DNA from: Paenibacillus glycanilyticus
Lineage (GTDB): Bacteria > Bacillota > Bacilli > Paenibacillales > Paenibacillaceae
Assembly (NCBI RefSeq): GCF_023715145.1
Contig: NZ_JAMBNP010000001.1
Location: forward strand, 868,001-932,000
Reading direction: 5' to 3'
Length of the DNA stretch: 64,000 nucleotides
The notes beneath the pieces are model-generated. The model searched no databases. It was not told the DNA's origin and saw only the letters and a program-made list of their open reading frames with translations. The position numbers and the translations under genes were made by a program. Positions 52,129 through 61,761 of the stretch are shown one piece after another (within the stretch, counting starts at the first letter, position 1; the number at the start of each line of letters is the position of its first letter).

Positions 52129-54330
52129 GTGAAAGAAAACAGCAAAGAGATTCTGTCGTTCAAGTTGGCCCGCAGATGGCTGGCTGCCGCGCTAGCCATG
52201 ACGCTGATCATGGGCAGCATGGCTGGAGCCGTATATGCAGCTGAGGATACGGTAACCGGCATCGAATGGAGCTACGCGGAGTCGGATTACAATAGCGGCA
52301 CGTCGTCGCTGGAAATGTTTGTAGAGGACGACAAAGTCGAGCTTACCGTTCTCGCGTCCATATCCGGTTCGGCATCCAAAAAAGACGTAACGACCGATGC
52401 AGCATGGAAAACATCGAACAGCTCTATCGTCAAAGTAGACAAAGGCGTATTAAGCGGTGCAGGCAAAGGAACGGCCACCATTACCGCTACCTATAAAGGC
52501 TTCTCCATATCCATTAAAGCGTCTTCGGATTATGTGTACGATCAAGTCACCATTATGCAAAATGGCCAAGCCGCTCCTGCCGCTATAGATAATGTGCTTC
52601 TGGGAGAATCGCTTGTCTTCACTCTCGATGGAGACGGCAAAAATATTAGCGACGATGCGACTTGGAGCACATCCGGTTCTTCCGTCGCTACCGTTGATAA
52701 AGGCCGAATCACGCTAGTTGGCGCAGGCACGGCTACCATTACAGCGAAGTATAAAGGCAAGACGGATTCTATCAAACTGACCGTCGCATCGCCTTACAAA
52801 TCCATCTCGATCACACCGGAAGCAGCCAACGATCTGTTGGAACTTGAAGTCGGCGGAGATGATTACGAATTGGAAGCTACCGCCGTGCCAAAAACGGGCG
52901 GGACGCTGGATGTGACCGGCGATGCCAAATGGACTAGCGCCAATACGAAGGTTCTGACCGTGAGCAAAGGCGTCATTACGGCGGTCGGCGCCGGCAAAAC
53001 GACCGTTACGGTATCCCATCTGGGAGTAACCGATACGCTCACCGTCGTCGTTCGGACTCCTTACCAATCCATCAAAATTGCTCCCGACAAGGAGTACCAC
53101 CTGCAATTGCAGGACGCGCCTCTGCAAATCAAAGCCGAGGTACTGAGCAATTCGAATGTTACTTCGGACATTACAAACGATGGCAATTGGACCTCGTCGG
53201 ATCTAACCGTCGCTACAGTAGCGCAAGGTAAAGTGACTGCAAAGGCCATCGGCACGACAAAAATTACGGTGTCTTACCGTGGCGTGAGCCGCAGCATTGA
53301 CGTAACCGTATATCCGAGCATCACGAAGCTGAGCGTCGAAAAAACGACGATTGACGGCTTCAAAGGCATTGAAGGCGAACTGCCGAAAGTAACGGCAACT
53401 ACGTTCGACGGCTCCAGCATCGACGTCTCCAAGCTTGCGAAATGGACGGTTTCGGATAATGAAATCGCTGATCTCAAGGACGGCGTCTGGACGGCCAAGC
53501 AGCTTGGCGAGACAACCTTTACGGGTACCGTGCAGGGCTTGAAGGTTGAAGTGAAGCTTACTGTTCATTTGAAGCCGATCAAGCTATTGGCAGAGGTCGC
53601 GGATCTCAGCATTATCCTCGGAAAAGCTACCGCTCTGCCAAAGGTGAACGTCGTTTATGAAAACGGGGAAGAAGCCGATATTTCGGAATCTATCGAATGG
53701 AAAACGACCTCCGACAATATCGTTCTTTTGGAAGATACGGTCAAAGGCCTGGAAGCGTCTACCGTTACGATGACGGGCACATACCTGAACAAAACCGTCA
53801 CGGTTCGCGTCAAGATCGAAGAAGAGATCGTCAAGTTGGTTGTCGAACCAACAAAGCTCGAGCTCAACCCGGGCCGCTCCAAGTCGATTAAGGTCACGGG
53901 TTACTACAAGAGCGGCAAGAAAGTATCTATTGGCACCAAGATGAACTGGGTCGTTGGAAGCGAAAAAATCGCAACGATTAGCGGTTCTTCATCCGTTAAG
54001 GCGATCAATGTGGGGACGACCAAAGTAACAGGCACTTATCAAGGCAAGACCGTTAAAGTCCCTGTCACCGTTACGCCAAAGCTTAAATCGCTGCAGCTTT
54101 CCAGCAAATCCGCTCAGATGTCGATCGGCGGTACGCTGACAGTCAGCCTGCAGGCTATCTACTATACGGGCAGTCCGGCAAACGCAACAAATAGCGCCGT
54201 ATGGACTTCCTCGAATACATCGGTAGCAACCGTCGCTGAAGGCAAAATTACGGCGGTCAGCAAAGGCAGCACCACAATTAAAGCCGCCTTTGGAGGCAAG
54301 ACAGCCTCTATCCGGGTCTCGGTGAAATAA
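52129..54330 (+). CDS. Secreted multi-domain Ig-like (BIG2) protein
   Basis: A 733-residue exported protein. The signal peptide has basic KLARRW, a hydrophobic core and a likely cut after AGAVYA. The rest is about eight repeated Ig-like BIG2 domains of roughly 80-85 residues, each with a WxTSxxxVATVxKGxxT-type core and a TxITAxYKG strand. There is no catalytic domain, LPXTG or SLH anchor, so it is probably secreted or loosely wall-bound, perhaps adhesive. The best start is the GTG at 52129 after GGAAGGG; ATGs at 52075 and 52087 lack a binding site. Confidence 0.85.
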   Translation: MKENSKEILSFKLARRWLAAALAMTLIMGSMAGAVYAAEDTVTGIEWSYAESDYNSGTSSLEMFVEDDKVELTVLASISGSASKKDVTTDAAWKTSNSSIVKVDKGVLSGAGKGTATITATYKGFSISIKASSDYVYDQVTIMQNGQAAPAAIDNVLLGESLVFTLDGDGKNISDDATWSTSGSSVATVDKGRITLVGAGTATITAKYKGKTDSIKLTVASPYKSISITPEAANDLLELEVGGDDYELEATAVPKTGGTLDVTGDAKWTSANTKVLTVSKGVITAVGAGKTTVTVSHLGVTDTLTVVVRTPYQSIKIAPDKEYHLQLQDAPLQIKAEVLSNSNVTSDITNDGNWTSSDLTVATVAQGKVTAKAIGTTKITVSYRGVSRSIDVTVYPSITKLSVEKTTIDGFKGIEGELPKVTATTFDGSSIDVSKLAKWTVSDNEIADLKDGVWTAKQLGETTFTGTVQGLKVEVKLTVHLKPIKLLAEVADLSIILGKATALPKVNVVYENGEEADISESIEWKTTSDNIVLLEDTVKGLEASTVTMTGTYLNKTVTVRVKIEEEIVKLVVEPTKLELNPGRSKSIKVTGYYKSGKKVSIGTKMNWVVGSEKIATISGSSSVKAINVGTTKVTGTYQGKTVKVPVTVTPKLKSLQLSSKSAQMSIGGTLTVSLQAIYYTGSPANATNSAVWTSSNTSVATVAEGKITAVSKGSTTIKAAFGGKTASIRVSVK

Positions 54331-54350
54331 CGCGCCTTCCTGTATAACAA

Positions 54351-54393
54351 ACAGCCCTGCCGGTAACGTCATGACGTTGCCGGACAGGGCTGT
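54351..54393. terminator. Bidirectional terminator, BIG2 gene / VOC gene
   Basis: ACAGCCCTG-CCGGTAACGT pairs with ACGTTGCCGG-CAGGGCTGT, a long stem between two convergent genes. T tails are short on both sides. Confidence 0.7.
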
Positions 54394-54418
54394 ATTAATA
54401 AGTCTCCATATAAATCTC

Positions 54419-54811
54419 TCAAATCTGTTGCGCAATTTCCCAGACATGTCCTGCCGGATCTGTGAAGGCAGCCGTGCGTACCCCCCACGGACGGTCAACC
54501 GGACCGTTAAGAAGAACAACTCCTCGTGAATGTAATTCGTTGCATACCGCATCCACATCCTCCACCCGAATGGTGAATTGAAAGCGAGATCCGGATTCGC
54601 GGCTTGCGACTGCTCCAGGCTCTATAAGACCGTATGCTTCGGAAATATTCAGGAGGTTAATGCTCATATTCCCGAAGCTGAACACCGCAGACACATCGTC
54701 TTCATATACAGCGGACAATCCAAATACGTCTTGATAGAACGCCTTCGTGCCTTGCAAATCCTCCACAAATACCGTAACCACATCAACATTCATCTGACCT
54801 AAAATGCTCAT
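54419..54811 (-). CDS. VOC-superfamily (glyoxalase fold) protein
   Basis: A 130-residue vicinal-oxygen-chelate protein made of two beta-alpha-beta-beta-beta modules: VVTVFVEDLQGTKAFYQDVFGL at the start and RFQFTIRVEDVDAVCNELHSRG, ending FTDPAGHVWEIAQQ. Members include glyoxalases and antibiotic-binding proteins; the first metal histidine position is occupied by valine, so enzymatic activity is doubtful. The ATG at 54811 after AGAGG is chosen over the GTG at 54817. Confidence 0.85.
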   Translation of the reverse strand: MSILGQMNVDVVTVFVEDLQGTKAFYQDVFGLSAVYEDDVSAVFSFGNMSINLLNISEAYGLIEPGAVASRESGSRFQFTIRVEDVDAVCNELHSRGVVLLNGPVDRPWGVRTAAFTDPAGHVWEIAQQI

Positions 54812-54962
54812 ATACACACCTCTTCATTCGGATTTTCAATCAAACCATTTACTCTACTGAATTTCAACATGACTAGGATAATTGATTCCTCTCTATGAGA
54901 AAATTCCTTGCCGCCTGCCATTTCCCTGCTTTTGGTAAAGGTTTTAAAAAAGGTTATATCTA

Positions 54963-55007
54963 ACGAAAAGCGACCGTGCAGGTCTGGTCTGCACGGTCGC
55001 TTTTTTT
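54963..55007. terminator. Terminator of the giant SLH protein gene
   Basis: AGCGACCGTGCAGG pairs with CCTGCACGGTCGCT-type sequence around a 6-base loop; T tails occur on both sides (TTTTCGTT on the minus strand). Confidence 0.85.
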
Positions 55008-55018
55008 GTCTTCCTCTT

Positions 55019-58000
55019 TTACGAATTTAATAGTCCTGCAGATACCAGTAAGCGTTTCAATAACGTGGCCGCTTCGGCGCGGGTCACGCTGCCGGCCGGT
55101 ACAAAGGAGCCGTCCGGCATGCCTTTTAACAAACCTGCCCCTGCTGCCTTGCCAACCGCGTCGGCTGCCCAATTCGAGATTTGGCCGGAATCCTTATAGT
55201 TCAGATCTGCCGCAACCAGCTTGCTGCCTGTTGCCAGCTCCAGTGCCTTGACCGCCATGATGGCCATCTCTTCGCGGGTTACCTTGCTGTTTGGGCGGAA
55301 GGTTCCGTCTTCATAGCCGTTAATGATGCCAGCACCCGATGCTAGTCTAACTGTTTCTTCATACCAGCTGCCAACGGCTACATCCTTGAAGGTACGCGCC
55401 TCTCCGATCTGGCGGATACCGAGCGCACGGACGAGCATGGCCGCGAATTCGGCGCGGGTGACAGCGCGTTCGGGTTCAAATTTGCCCATGGTTACGCCAT
55501 TCAGAATTCCTTTGCCGGCAAGAAGAGCAATATCCGCTTTCGCCCAATGGCTGCCGGTATCTGTAAACGCGCGATCGAGTCTAGCAGCGGTATAAATGCT
55601 GTTGCCCATACTCTTAATGGCAAGAACGGTTTTGCCGTCTTTCGCTGACCTAACAGCCGGTACCGGGCTAAATGTACCTGCAGACGGATCGAATACCAAT
55701 ACGGTTAATTGGGCTGCCTCCTGCACGTCTTCAACCGTCATTGTCCGCTCGACGTAAGCACCGCCAAAGCTGGTAACCACAACGGTCTGCGCACCCGATT
55801 GAACCGTAATGCTGAAGTCAACCGCATGGCCAACCGTCGTTATGTCCTGATCTGCTGCTTCTTTGTTCAGCTTGGCAGCCAGATCGGCGGGAGGCGACTG
55901 AATAGAGAAGGTCCAGATCGCATTTGCCGTATCGGTTATACCGTTAGCCTTCAATATCTGGGCAAGCAGCTTCAACGGGAAGGTATAGCTGCCCTGCTGG
56001 TTTTTCACCACCAGCACCGTGTCCGGCTTGGAAGCAGCCAGCTCAAGCAAAGCCTTCACCGTAAACTTGGCCTTGCCGGATGCGGCAGAAGCACTGACAT
56101 CAATGGTAACGAGCGAATGTCCGCCGCTTACTTTGTTTTTCACGGCTGCATCATTGTCTTCGGCCTTTTCAGCTGCCGGTATGGCATCTGTTCCGTTGCC
56201 GCCCGAATTGCCATTAGGATTCGTACCGGTATTACTGTCTTCTTTCCCCGTAACCAGCAGCGTAAATACTCTTGTCGCGCCGTTATAAGAGACGGCGACT
56301 CTCACCGTACCGGGACGTGCTGCATGTAACTCTCCGTCATCCAGATAAGCAACGTCATTGCTGTCTGTCGTAATGATGGCTTGATCCGTCACTTCTTCTC
56401 CATTGCGGTTATAGACATGAACCGATGCGGAAGTCCCTTTCTCTAACTCAAATGGACCGGTACGATCCTCCCCTACTACGAATTGGAACGGCTTCAGCAG
56501 ACTCGCAAAGCCAACGTTAAGTTCCTCGAACGCAAAGCCAGGGTTCGTATCATTAACGACAGCGATTCGTTCACCGCGAACGATAAGGTTATCGGCAATA
56601 ACCGAGCCTTTTACATTAGGCGTCACATCCACGCCGTTTGTACCCGCTCCGTCAATAACCGTGTTCTCAATAGAGACACCGTTAATCCCGAAGTCGCCAT
56701 GGACAATCAAACCGGCATACGTGCTGTCGAGGGCCGTGTTATTGCGGATATATACCGTCCCGTTCAAATCTTTCTCGCTTGCAAATACCCAGATTGCGCC
56801 AAGGTTGACGCCATAACCGGTATCATAGCTGCCCGTGCGGATCAAAGTATTTCGCTCTACCACCGTTGTACCGCTGAACGGAACCGGATTGAAACGCGTG
56901 GATACCGCAACGCCTGCACCGTTGGTAATGGTGTCTTTGGCAATATTGTCCGTCATCTTGTTATCCTTGCCGCCGAAAATAACCATATTATCGGCCAGCC
57001 ATGGAAGTGATACGGTGTTAAACCGCGCCGTATTATTCACGCTGGCTACGCCTTCTGCCGACCACATGGCAATACCGTCATCGCCCGGATAACGAATATC
57101 GCTTTGCTCCAGCATGCTGTTGCTTGTTCCGACGCAGAAGTTAATGCCGTCCGCCATCAGATTGCGCATCCGAATACCAATCATATGCAAGCTGTCGGTG
57201 AAGCCCGTGCTGCCTTTCAGACGCGTCAGCCATAGACCTGTTTTGGAATGCTCAATCCATACATTCTGAATGACGGATCCCGGTCCAAACTCGCCTTCAA
57301 ATCCATGCGTGCTTGCTTCGTCATCGCGAACATTCAAATCGCCGTCCACAAGCAGATCATAAACCTCGATATGTCCGCCATCCCCGATAAACCGTGCACC
57401 AAGAAGGGTTGTGTACCACATACCCGCCCCGCGGATCGTTACGTCGCTTACATGCAGCAAGCTGCTGCGAAGCTCAAAGGTACCCGCCGGGAACCAGACG
57501 CCTTTGCCCGCTGCCTTGGCTGCTGCCATCGCTTCGTTAAAGGCAGCCGTATCATCCGTGCCATCATCAGCGGTTGCACCATAATTGGCGACGGACAAGA
57601 AGCCGTCCGGTATCGTTAACGGATCCGCAACCTGCTCCATATCGGCCAAATCAATGACATAATAGTCTGCCGTGCTATCCGCATCCTTTTCCAAACGGAT
57701 CGTTGCGCCGGCAGGCACGTCGCCAATCAAAGCATGAATCTCGTCAAAGAAGCGGTGCGCGCTTCCCTGCTTCGGATCGTTGGACCAAGGGTAGCTGCCG
57801 TACTCCCAAGCGTATTTGGAGGTCAAATTCAGCTTTTGCTTGAATTCGCCGTTCACGTAAAGGCCTAACGTTTCCTGCAGTCCGCTTCCGTCCGCGCTGT
57901 CCGGGATGGCATACCGCAGCACGATAGAGTTAGCCGGATCGGTAAGAGTAAACTCTACATAGTCGCCGGTCTCCCCAAGCTCAACCGCCTGTCTGCCGGA

Positions 58001-61000
58001 CGCTTCTGCAGCCATCTCGCGATATACTCGCGAAGGCCCGATAAGGGTTGCATTGGTTGCCGCATGCTCGGCTTCATAGGATACGTATGGGACCGTCGCC
58101 CCGCGATAGGCAAGATTGACCGCATCTTCAACGGACAACGAGTCGATGGAGAGGCTGCCGCCGCCTGTTCCTTTTTGCAATGTCACCGTATTAATGCCTG
58201 CGCGGAGATCAAGCGATACCTCTGCTTCCTTCCAGCTGGACGCTGCCGTCATATTAATCGCATTAACCGGAATACCGTTAACGGTTAATTGAAGAGCACC
58301 GCCTTGACTTGCCAGGTAGCGGATGGAAGCTTCATAAGAGCCCGCATCCTCTGCATTTACAACAAACCGAATAAGGTCGCCTTCACTCGCCATGCCTGCC
58401 GCATAACCTGTGCCGGTGTAACCGCCCGTAAGAACGGCTGTTGTAATGCTTTGACTGCGGAAAGCATTCTCTGCCTCATAGATCACTTTGTTCTCAACCG
58501 GAGTTAAGCTCCATAATGCGGACGATGCTTCTTCGCTATACTGAAGCTGGCCGCCATCCACATGCAGCGCTCCATTCTTCTCGGCCGCGTTGGTCAAAAG
58601 GTAACGCCTCAAACGTTCTTCGATCACCCATTGCTCGGCATCCGTTATTGCCGCACTGTCTTTGAGCGAAAGATCCAGCGACAACAGCTTGCCCGTTGCC
58701 CGGTTTTTGATCAGCTTGCGGCCGTTATAATCCTGCAGCAGCCATTCTGCGCTTGGATTGCCCGTACCGGAGCTTGCGGTTACCGCCGCATTGCCGTTTG
58801 AACTCGCAAGCTTGTTACCGCCAGCACTAATCGTCACGAAGTTGGTATCGTCAAAGATGGGGGTACCGGTCACTTCATTGCGCTCGTCACCCATAACCGG
58901 CGTTGTAAAATGCTCCGGCGCATTCTCGAAGCTCCACTGGAGCGTTCCGAAGGAAGCCGGGAACAAGCCGCGTTCCGCATAACCCGCACTATTTTGCACA
59001 TTAATATATTCATCGTCAAAGCTTCCGTATAAGCTGCGGATAAGATACGTTGCGCCTTGCGGCTCTATGGACCAGTCCGCTTTTGCAGCTGCAGCCCCGC
59101 CTTCTCCGCTCGTAATATACCGGTAGTTGTCGTCAACGGAGATGTAATGGTTCGTTACCCGGTTGCGGATGCGGTAAGATCCGTTATCTCCTTGGAGCAG
59201 CCAATGCGAGTAGCCGTTATCAACGGCCACATCGCCGTACAACACGACGCCGCCGTGATTCTCATACAGGAACTGGCCGGTTGCGGCATTTTTGATCCGG
59301 ACAGGAACGGCTGGCAGCGGCGCTTCAGGCACTTCTGCCTCTTCTACCGCAAATTGCCCTTCGTCGTTGCCGGCAACAAGCTTGCTTACCTTCGCGTAGC
59401 CTGCATCGTCACCGCCTGTCTCATAGACAAAATGGCCTGCCCATGCGCTCTTGATATTGACATAGCCCTCGCTTGCGCTGTCCTGCAAGTACCATTTGGC
59501 GCTGCCCCATTGCGGGTAGATGCTTTCGGCTTGCAGCTTGAAGTCCGGCGCGTCCTGTTCTACCGTGCCGCCTACGCCTTCCATGGATACGTAATGGCCG
59601 GTTGAGAGGTTTTTCAGCCGTACCGATCCTACGCCGTCACCAGCGTCTTCCGGGAACCAGACCGATGAAGAATCGGACTCCGGAACGTCAGCAAATTTCA
59701 ACTTGCCCAAATCGTCCGAGCCGGCTTCCGTAACTTCATGCAGATAACCACCCGTCAGCTTGCTCTTGATCCGAATGTTGCCCGGTGCTGCCTCCGGCAC
59801 ATTAATAAAGCGCCAGCGCGGGCTTCCCCAGTTCGGATTAATGATGCCGTACTCGGCATATTTGGTCAGGTTCTGCAGATTCACGTATTTCTGCGAGCCT
59901 TCCGCATCATTGGAATCAAGAACGCTATGAATCAACCTCGAACCGCCGCCCTTATCCTCGATCACCCATACGGCGCTTCTCCAATCATCTTCCACGTCGG
60001 ATACTTTTATGTGACCATCCGTTACATTCTGCAGGTTGATGTAATGGTTCGTCTCCCGGTTCTTAATCCGCTTGCGGCCCTGGAACCGCTCCACGACCCA
60101 TTGATCCCGCTGATCCTCTCCCCGCAGGTTGCCGTATTTTAAGTTGCCCTGCAAATCTTCGTACAGATACATGGACTGCCATTCATTCATTATGCGTACG
60201 AATTGCGGTGAACCGTCTGTCGAAGCCGAAGGGTCCGCAAGCAGCCACTGCGCCGGATTGGTATCCGGATCAATCGTTCCCGCCTGAGCCGCTCCTGTTG
60301 CATCGGCGTTGTGCAGATAACCTCCCGCTGCATTTTGAATAGTTTTGTAATCGTCATAGATGTTGGAGGATGCCAGAGTCCATTGGTAAGAAGCATCAAT
60401 GGCCGCCGGCTGATCCGCCGTTAATGGATCGGTTGGTTCGCCCGCACCTTTCCGAATATAATGGCCGGTTGCGACATTGCGGATAAGCGTCCTCCCGTCA
60501 TAATCCTCAATGACCCACTGATACAGATAATTGCCCGCATTCGTGCTGTCTAATGCCCCGTATTGCACTACGCCGTTATTCTCATACAGATAAGAGGCTC
60601 CTGCCGGATCGTCGGAATAGCTGGCTATCCGAACGGGCTGAACGTCTGTTGCCATATCAATGCGCCATTGCGCGCTTCCCCACGAAGGCTGCGCCCAGTC
60701 ATTGGCGCGAACGTTGGTATCATCCGGGAATTGGGTATTAAGCACATAGCTTAGAGGCGTTTCCCCCGAAGCCGCGTATACGTTAGTGAACGTAACGAAG
60801 CCCGCGCTAGCTGCATCCGCCATCGTCCATTCGCTTCGCGTGCCGTCTTGAGCCGTTGCTTGAAGCTGCATCCAGCCTTCGGCACCTTGCGTAATGTAGT
60901 GTCCGGTTGCGCGATTTTTCAGCCGGATCACCGAGCTGCCGTCTTCCTTCGTTAACGCCGTCTCGATATACCAGTGAGTTGTCTGGTCGGTAATTCCGCC

Positions 61001-61627
61001 CGCCGCCCCAAATTTGACGAATCCTTCCGTATCCTCGTACAGATATTGTCCAGCCTTGAACTGATTCATGATTCTTACGGGAACACCTGCCGGGTCAACG
61101 GGCTCCAAAGCCCATTGCGGGCTCTCGAACGTGATATTAATATCACCGCTGACCTCCGCGAATCCCAGCTGGTCCTCCTGATGGATAACCAAGTTCGCCG
61201 AGGGATTGCCGGCATTCTTGATAATAACGTATCCGGCACGGCTGGAATCGGCAATAATCCATTGATCATCCGCCGTGCTGGTTGCAAGGCTTCGGCTGTA
61301 CAGAGGATCCCTGCGCTGATCCGTATCCTCCATTGTGATGTAATGACCGGTTGCGCGGTTCTTGATCCGCGTCACACCGCCGTTTTCCTCCATAAGCCAA
61401 TGCGAACTCCCGTTATCAGCCGCGGTAAACCCGTATCGGACAATACCGTCCGAGCCCTCATACAAGTAATTGCTCTTCCATTTATTCTTAATCCGCACAT
61501 AGCTGTCTGACCCGCTGCTAACCGTACTGACTGCTTCATTGTCATGATCCGCCGCGTATGCCGGAAACGCCGTAAACAACAGCAGCAGCGCCATCAAAGC
61601 AGACAGCATTGCCTTGCTTCGTGCCAT
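55019..61627 (-). CDS. Giant S-layer-anchored glycanase, GH87-like
   Basis: A 2202-residue secreted enzyme. Signal peptide (cut after AYA, about 25); seven trefoil-like repeats of about 145 residues beginning near 44, 183, 330, 473, 615, 776 and 929, each with a VRIxN...YLYE start and often IKNRATGHYI; a CBM6-like module about 1048-1170; a second carbohydrate-binding module about 1180-1335; a right-handed beta-helix about 1342-1710; a BIG2-like domain about 1719-1792; a Ser/Ala-rich domain; and three SLH domains about 2019-2200. WIEHSKTGLW, MADGINF and GDDGIAMWS (Asp pair near 1513) resemble GH87 alpha-1,3-glucanases. The likely substrate is fungal or bacterial alpha-1,3-glucan. GGGGGAG precedes the ATG. 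Confidence 0.85.
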   Translation of the reverse strand: MARSKAMLSALMALLLLFTAFPAYAADHDNEAVSTVSSGSDSYVRIKNKWKSNYLYEGSDGIVRYGFTAADNGSSHWLMEENGGVTRIKNRATGHYITMEDTDQRRDPLYSRSLATSTADDQWIIADSSRAGYVIIKNAGNPSANLVIHQEDQLGFAEVSGDINITFESPQWALEPVDPAGVPVRIMNQFKAGQYLYEDTEGFVKFGAAGGITDQTTHWYIETALTKEDGSSVIRLKNRATGHYITQGAEGWMQLQATAQDGTRSEWTMADAASAGFVTFTNVYAASGETPLSYVLNTQFPDDTNVRANDWAQPSWGSAQWRIDMATDVQPVRIASYSDDPAGASYLYENNGVVQYGALDSTNAGNYLYQWVIEDYDGRTLIRNVATGHYIRKGAGEPTDPLTADQPAAIDASYQWTLASSNIYDDYKTIQNAAGGYLHNADATGAAQAGTIDPDTNPAQWLLADPSASTDGSPQFVRIMNEWQSMYLYEDLQGNLKYGNLRGEDQRDQWVVERFQGRKRIKNRETNHYINLQNVTDGHIKVSDVEDDWRSAVWVIEDKGGGSRLIHSVLDSNDAEGSQKYVNLQNLTKYAEYGIINPNWGSPRWRFINVPEAAPGNIRIKSKLTGGYLHEVTEAGSDDLGKLKFADVPESDSSSVWFPEDAGDGVGSVRLKNLSTGHYVSMEGVGGTVEQDAPDFKLQAESIYPQWGSAKWYLQDSASEGYVNIKSAWAGHFVYETGGDDAGYAKVSKLVAGNDEGQFAVEEAEVPEAPLPAVPVRIKNAATGQFLYENHGGVVLYGDVAVDNGYSHWLLQGDNGSYRIRNRVTNHYISVDDNYRYITSGEGGAAAAKADWSIEPQGATYLIRSLYGSFDDEYINVQNSAGYAERGLFPASFGTLQWSFENAPEHFTTPVMGDERNEVTGTPIFDDTNFVTISAGGNKLASSNGNAAVTASSGTGNPSAEWLLQDYNGRKLIKNRATGKLLSLDLSLKDSAAITDAEQWVIEERLRRYLLTNAAEKNGALHVDGGQLQYSEEASSALWSLTPVENKVIYEAENAFRSQSITTAVLTGGYTGTGYAAGMASEGDLIRFVVNAEDAGSYEASIRYLASQGGALQLTVNGIPVNAINMTAASSWKEAEVSLDLRAGINTVTLQKGTGGGSLSIDSLSVEDAVNLAYRGATVPYVSYEAEHAATNATLIGPSRVYREMAAEASGRQAVELGETGDYVEFTLTDPANSIVLRYAIPDSADGSGLQETLGLYVNGEFKQKLNLTSKYAWEYGSYPWSNDPKQGSAHRFFDEIHALIGDVPAGATIRLEKDADSTADYYVIDLADMEQVADPLTIPDGFLSVANYGATADDGTDDTAAFNEAMAAAKAAGKGVWFPAGTFELRSSLLHVSDVTIRGAGMWYTTLLGARFIGDGGHIEVYDLLVDGDLNVRDDEASTHGFEGEFGPGSVIQNVWIEHSKTGLWLTRLKGSTGFTDSLHMIGIRMRNLMADGINFCVGTSNSMLEQSDIRYPGDDGIAMWSAEGVASVNNTARFNTVSLPWLADNMVIFGGKDNKMTDNIAKDTITNGAGVAVSTRFNPVPFSGTTVVERNTLIRTGSYDTGYGVNLGAIWVFASEKDLNGTVYIRNNTALDSTYAGLIVHGDFGINGVSIENTVIDGAGTNGVDVTPNVKGSVIADNLIVRGERIAVVNDTNPGFAFEELNVGFASLLKPFQFVVGEDRTGPFELEKGTSASVHVYNRNGEEVTDQAIITTDSNDVAYLDDGELHAARPGTVRVAVSYNGATRVFTLLVTGKEDSNTGTNPNGNSGGNGTDAIPAAEKAEDNDAAVKNKVSGGHSLVTIDVSASAASGKAKFTVKALLELAASKPDTVLVVKNQQGSYTFPLKLLAQILKANGITDTANAIWTFSIQSPPADLAAKLNKEAADQDITTVGHAVDFSITVQSGAQTVVVTSFGGAYVERTMTVEDVQEAAQLTVLVFDPSAGTFSPVPAVRSAKDGKTVLAIKSMGNSIYTAARLDRAFTDTGSHWAKADIALLAGKGILNGVTMGKFEPERAVTRAEFAAMLVRALGIRQIGEARTFKDVAVGSWYEETVRLASGAGIINGYEDGTFRPNSKVTREEMAIMAVKALELATGSKLVAADLNYKDSGQISNWAADAVGKAAGAGLLKGMPDGSFVPAGSVTRAEAATLLKRLLVSAGLLNS

Positions 61628-61681
61628 TCATACTCCCCCTTAAGTCCTGTTCAAGGATTAGTTGCATCTATCATCTTAAAA

Positions 61682-61695
61682 TGTAAGTGCTTTCA
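61682..61695 (-). promoter_or_regulatory. Candidate cre site before the giant glycanase gene
   Basis: TGAAAGCACTTACA on the minus strand matches TGWAANCGNTNWCA except for one central base (A for G). It lies 55-68 bases upstream of the start, suggesting carbon catabolite control. Confidence 0.5.
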
Positions 61696-61761
61696 GGACG
61701 AGGTGTAATATTGGGAATATTAGGTGTTATATTAAGATACTTGCCAATAGGCAGATTTCCT

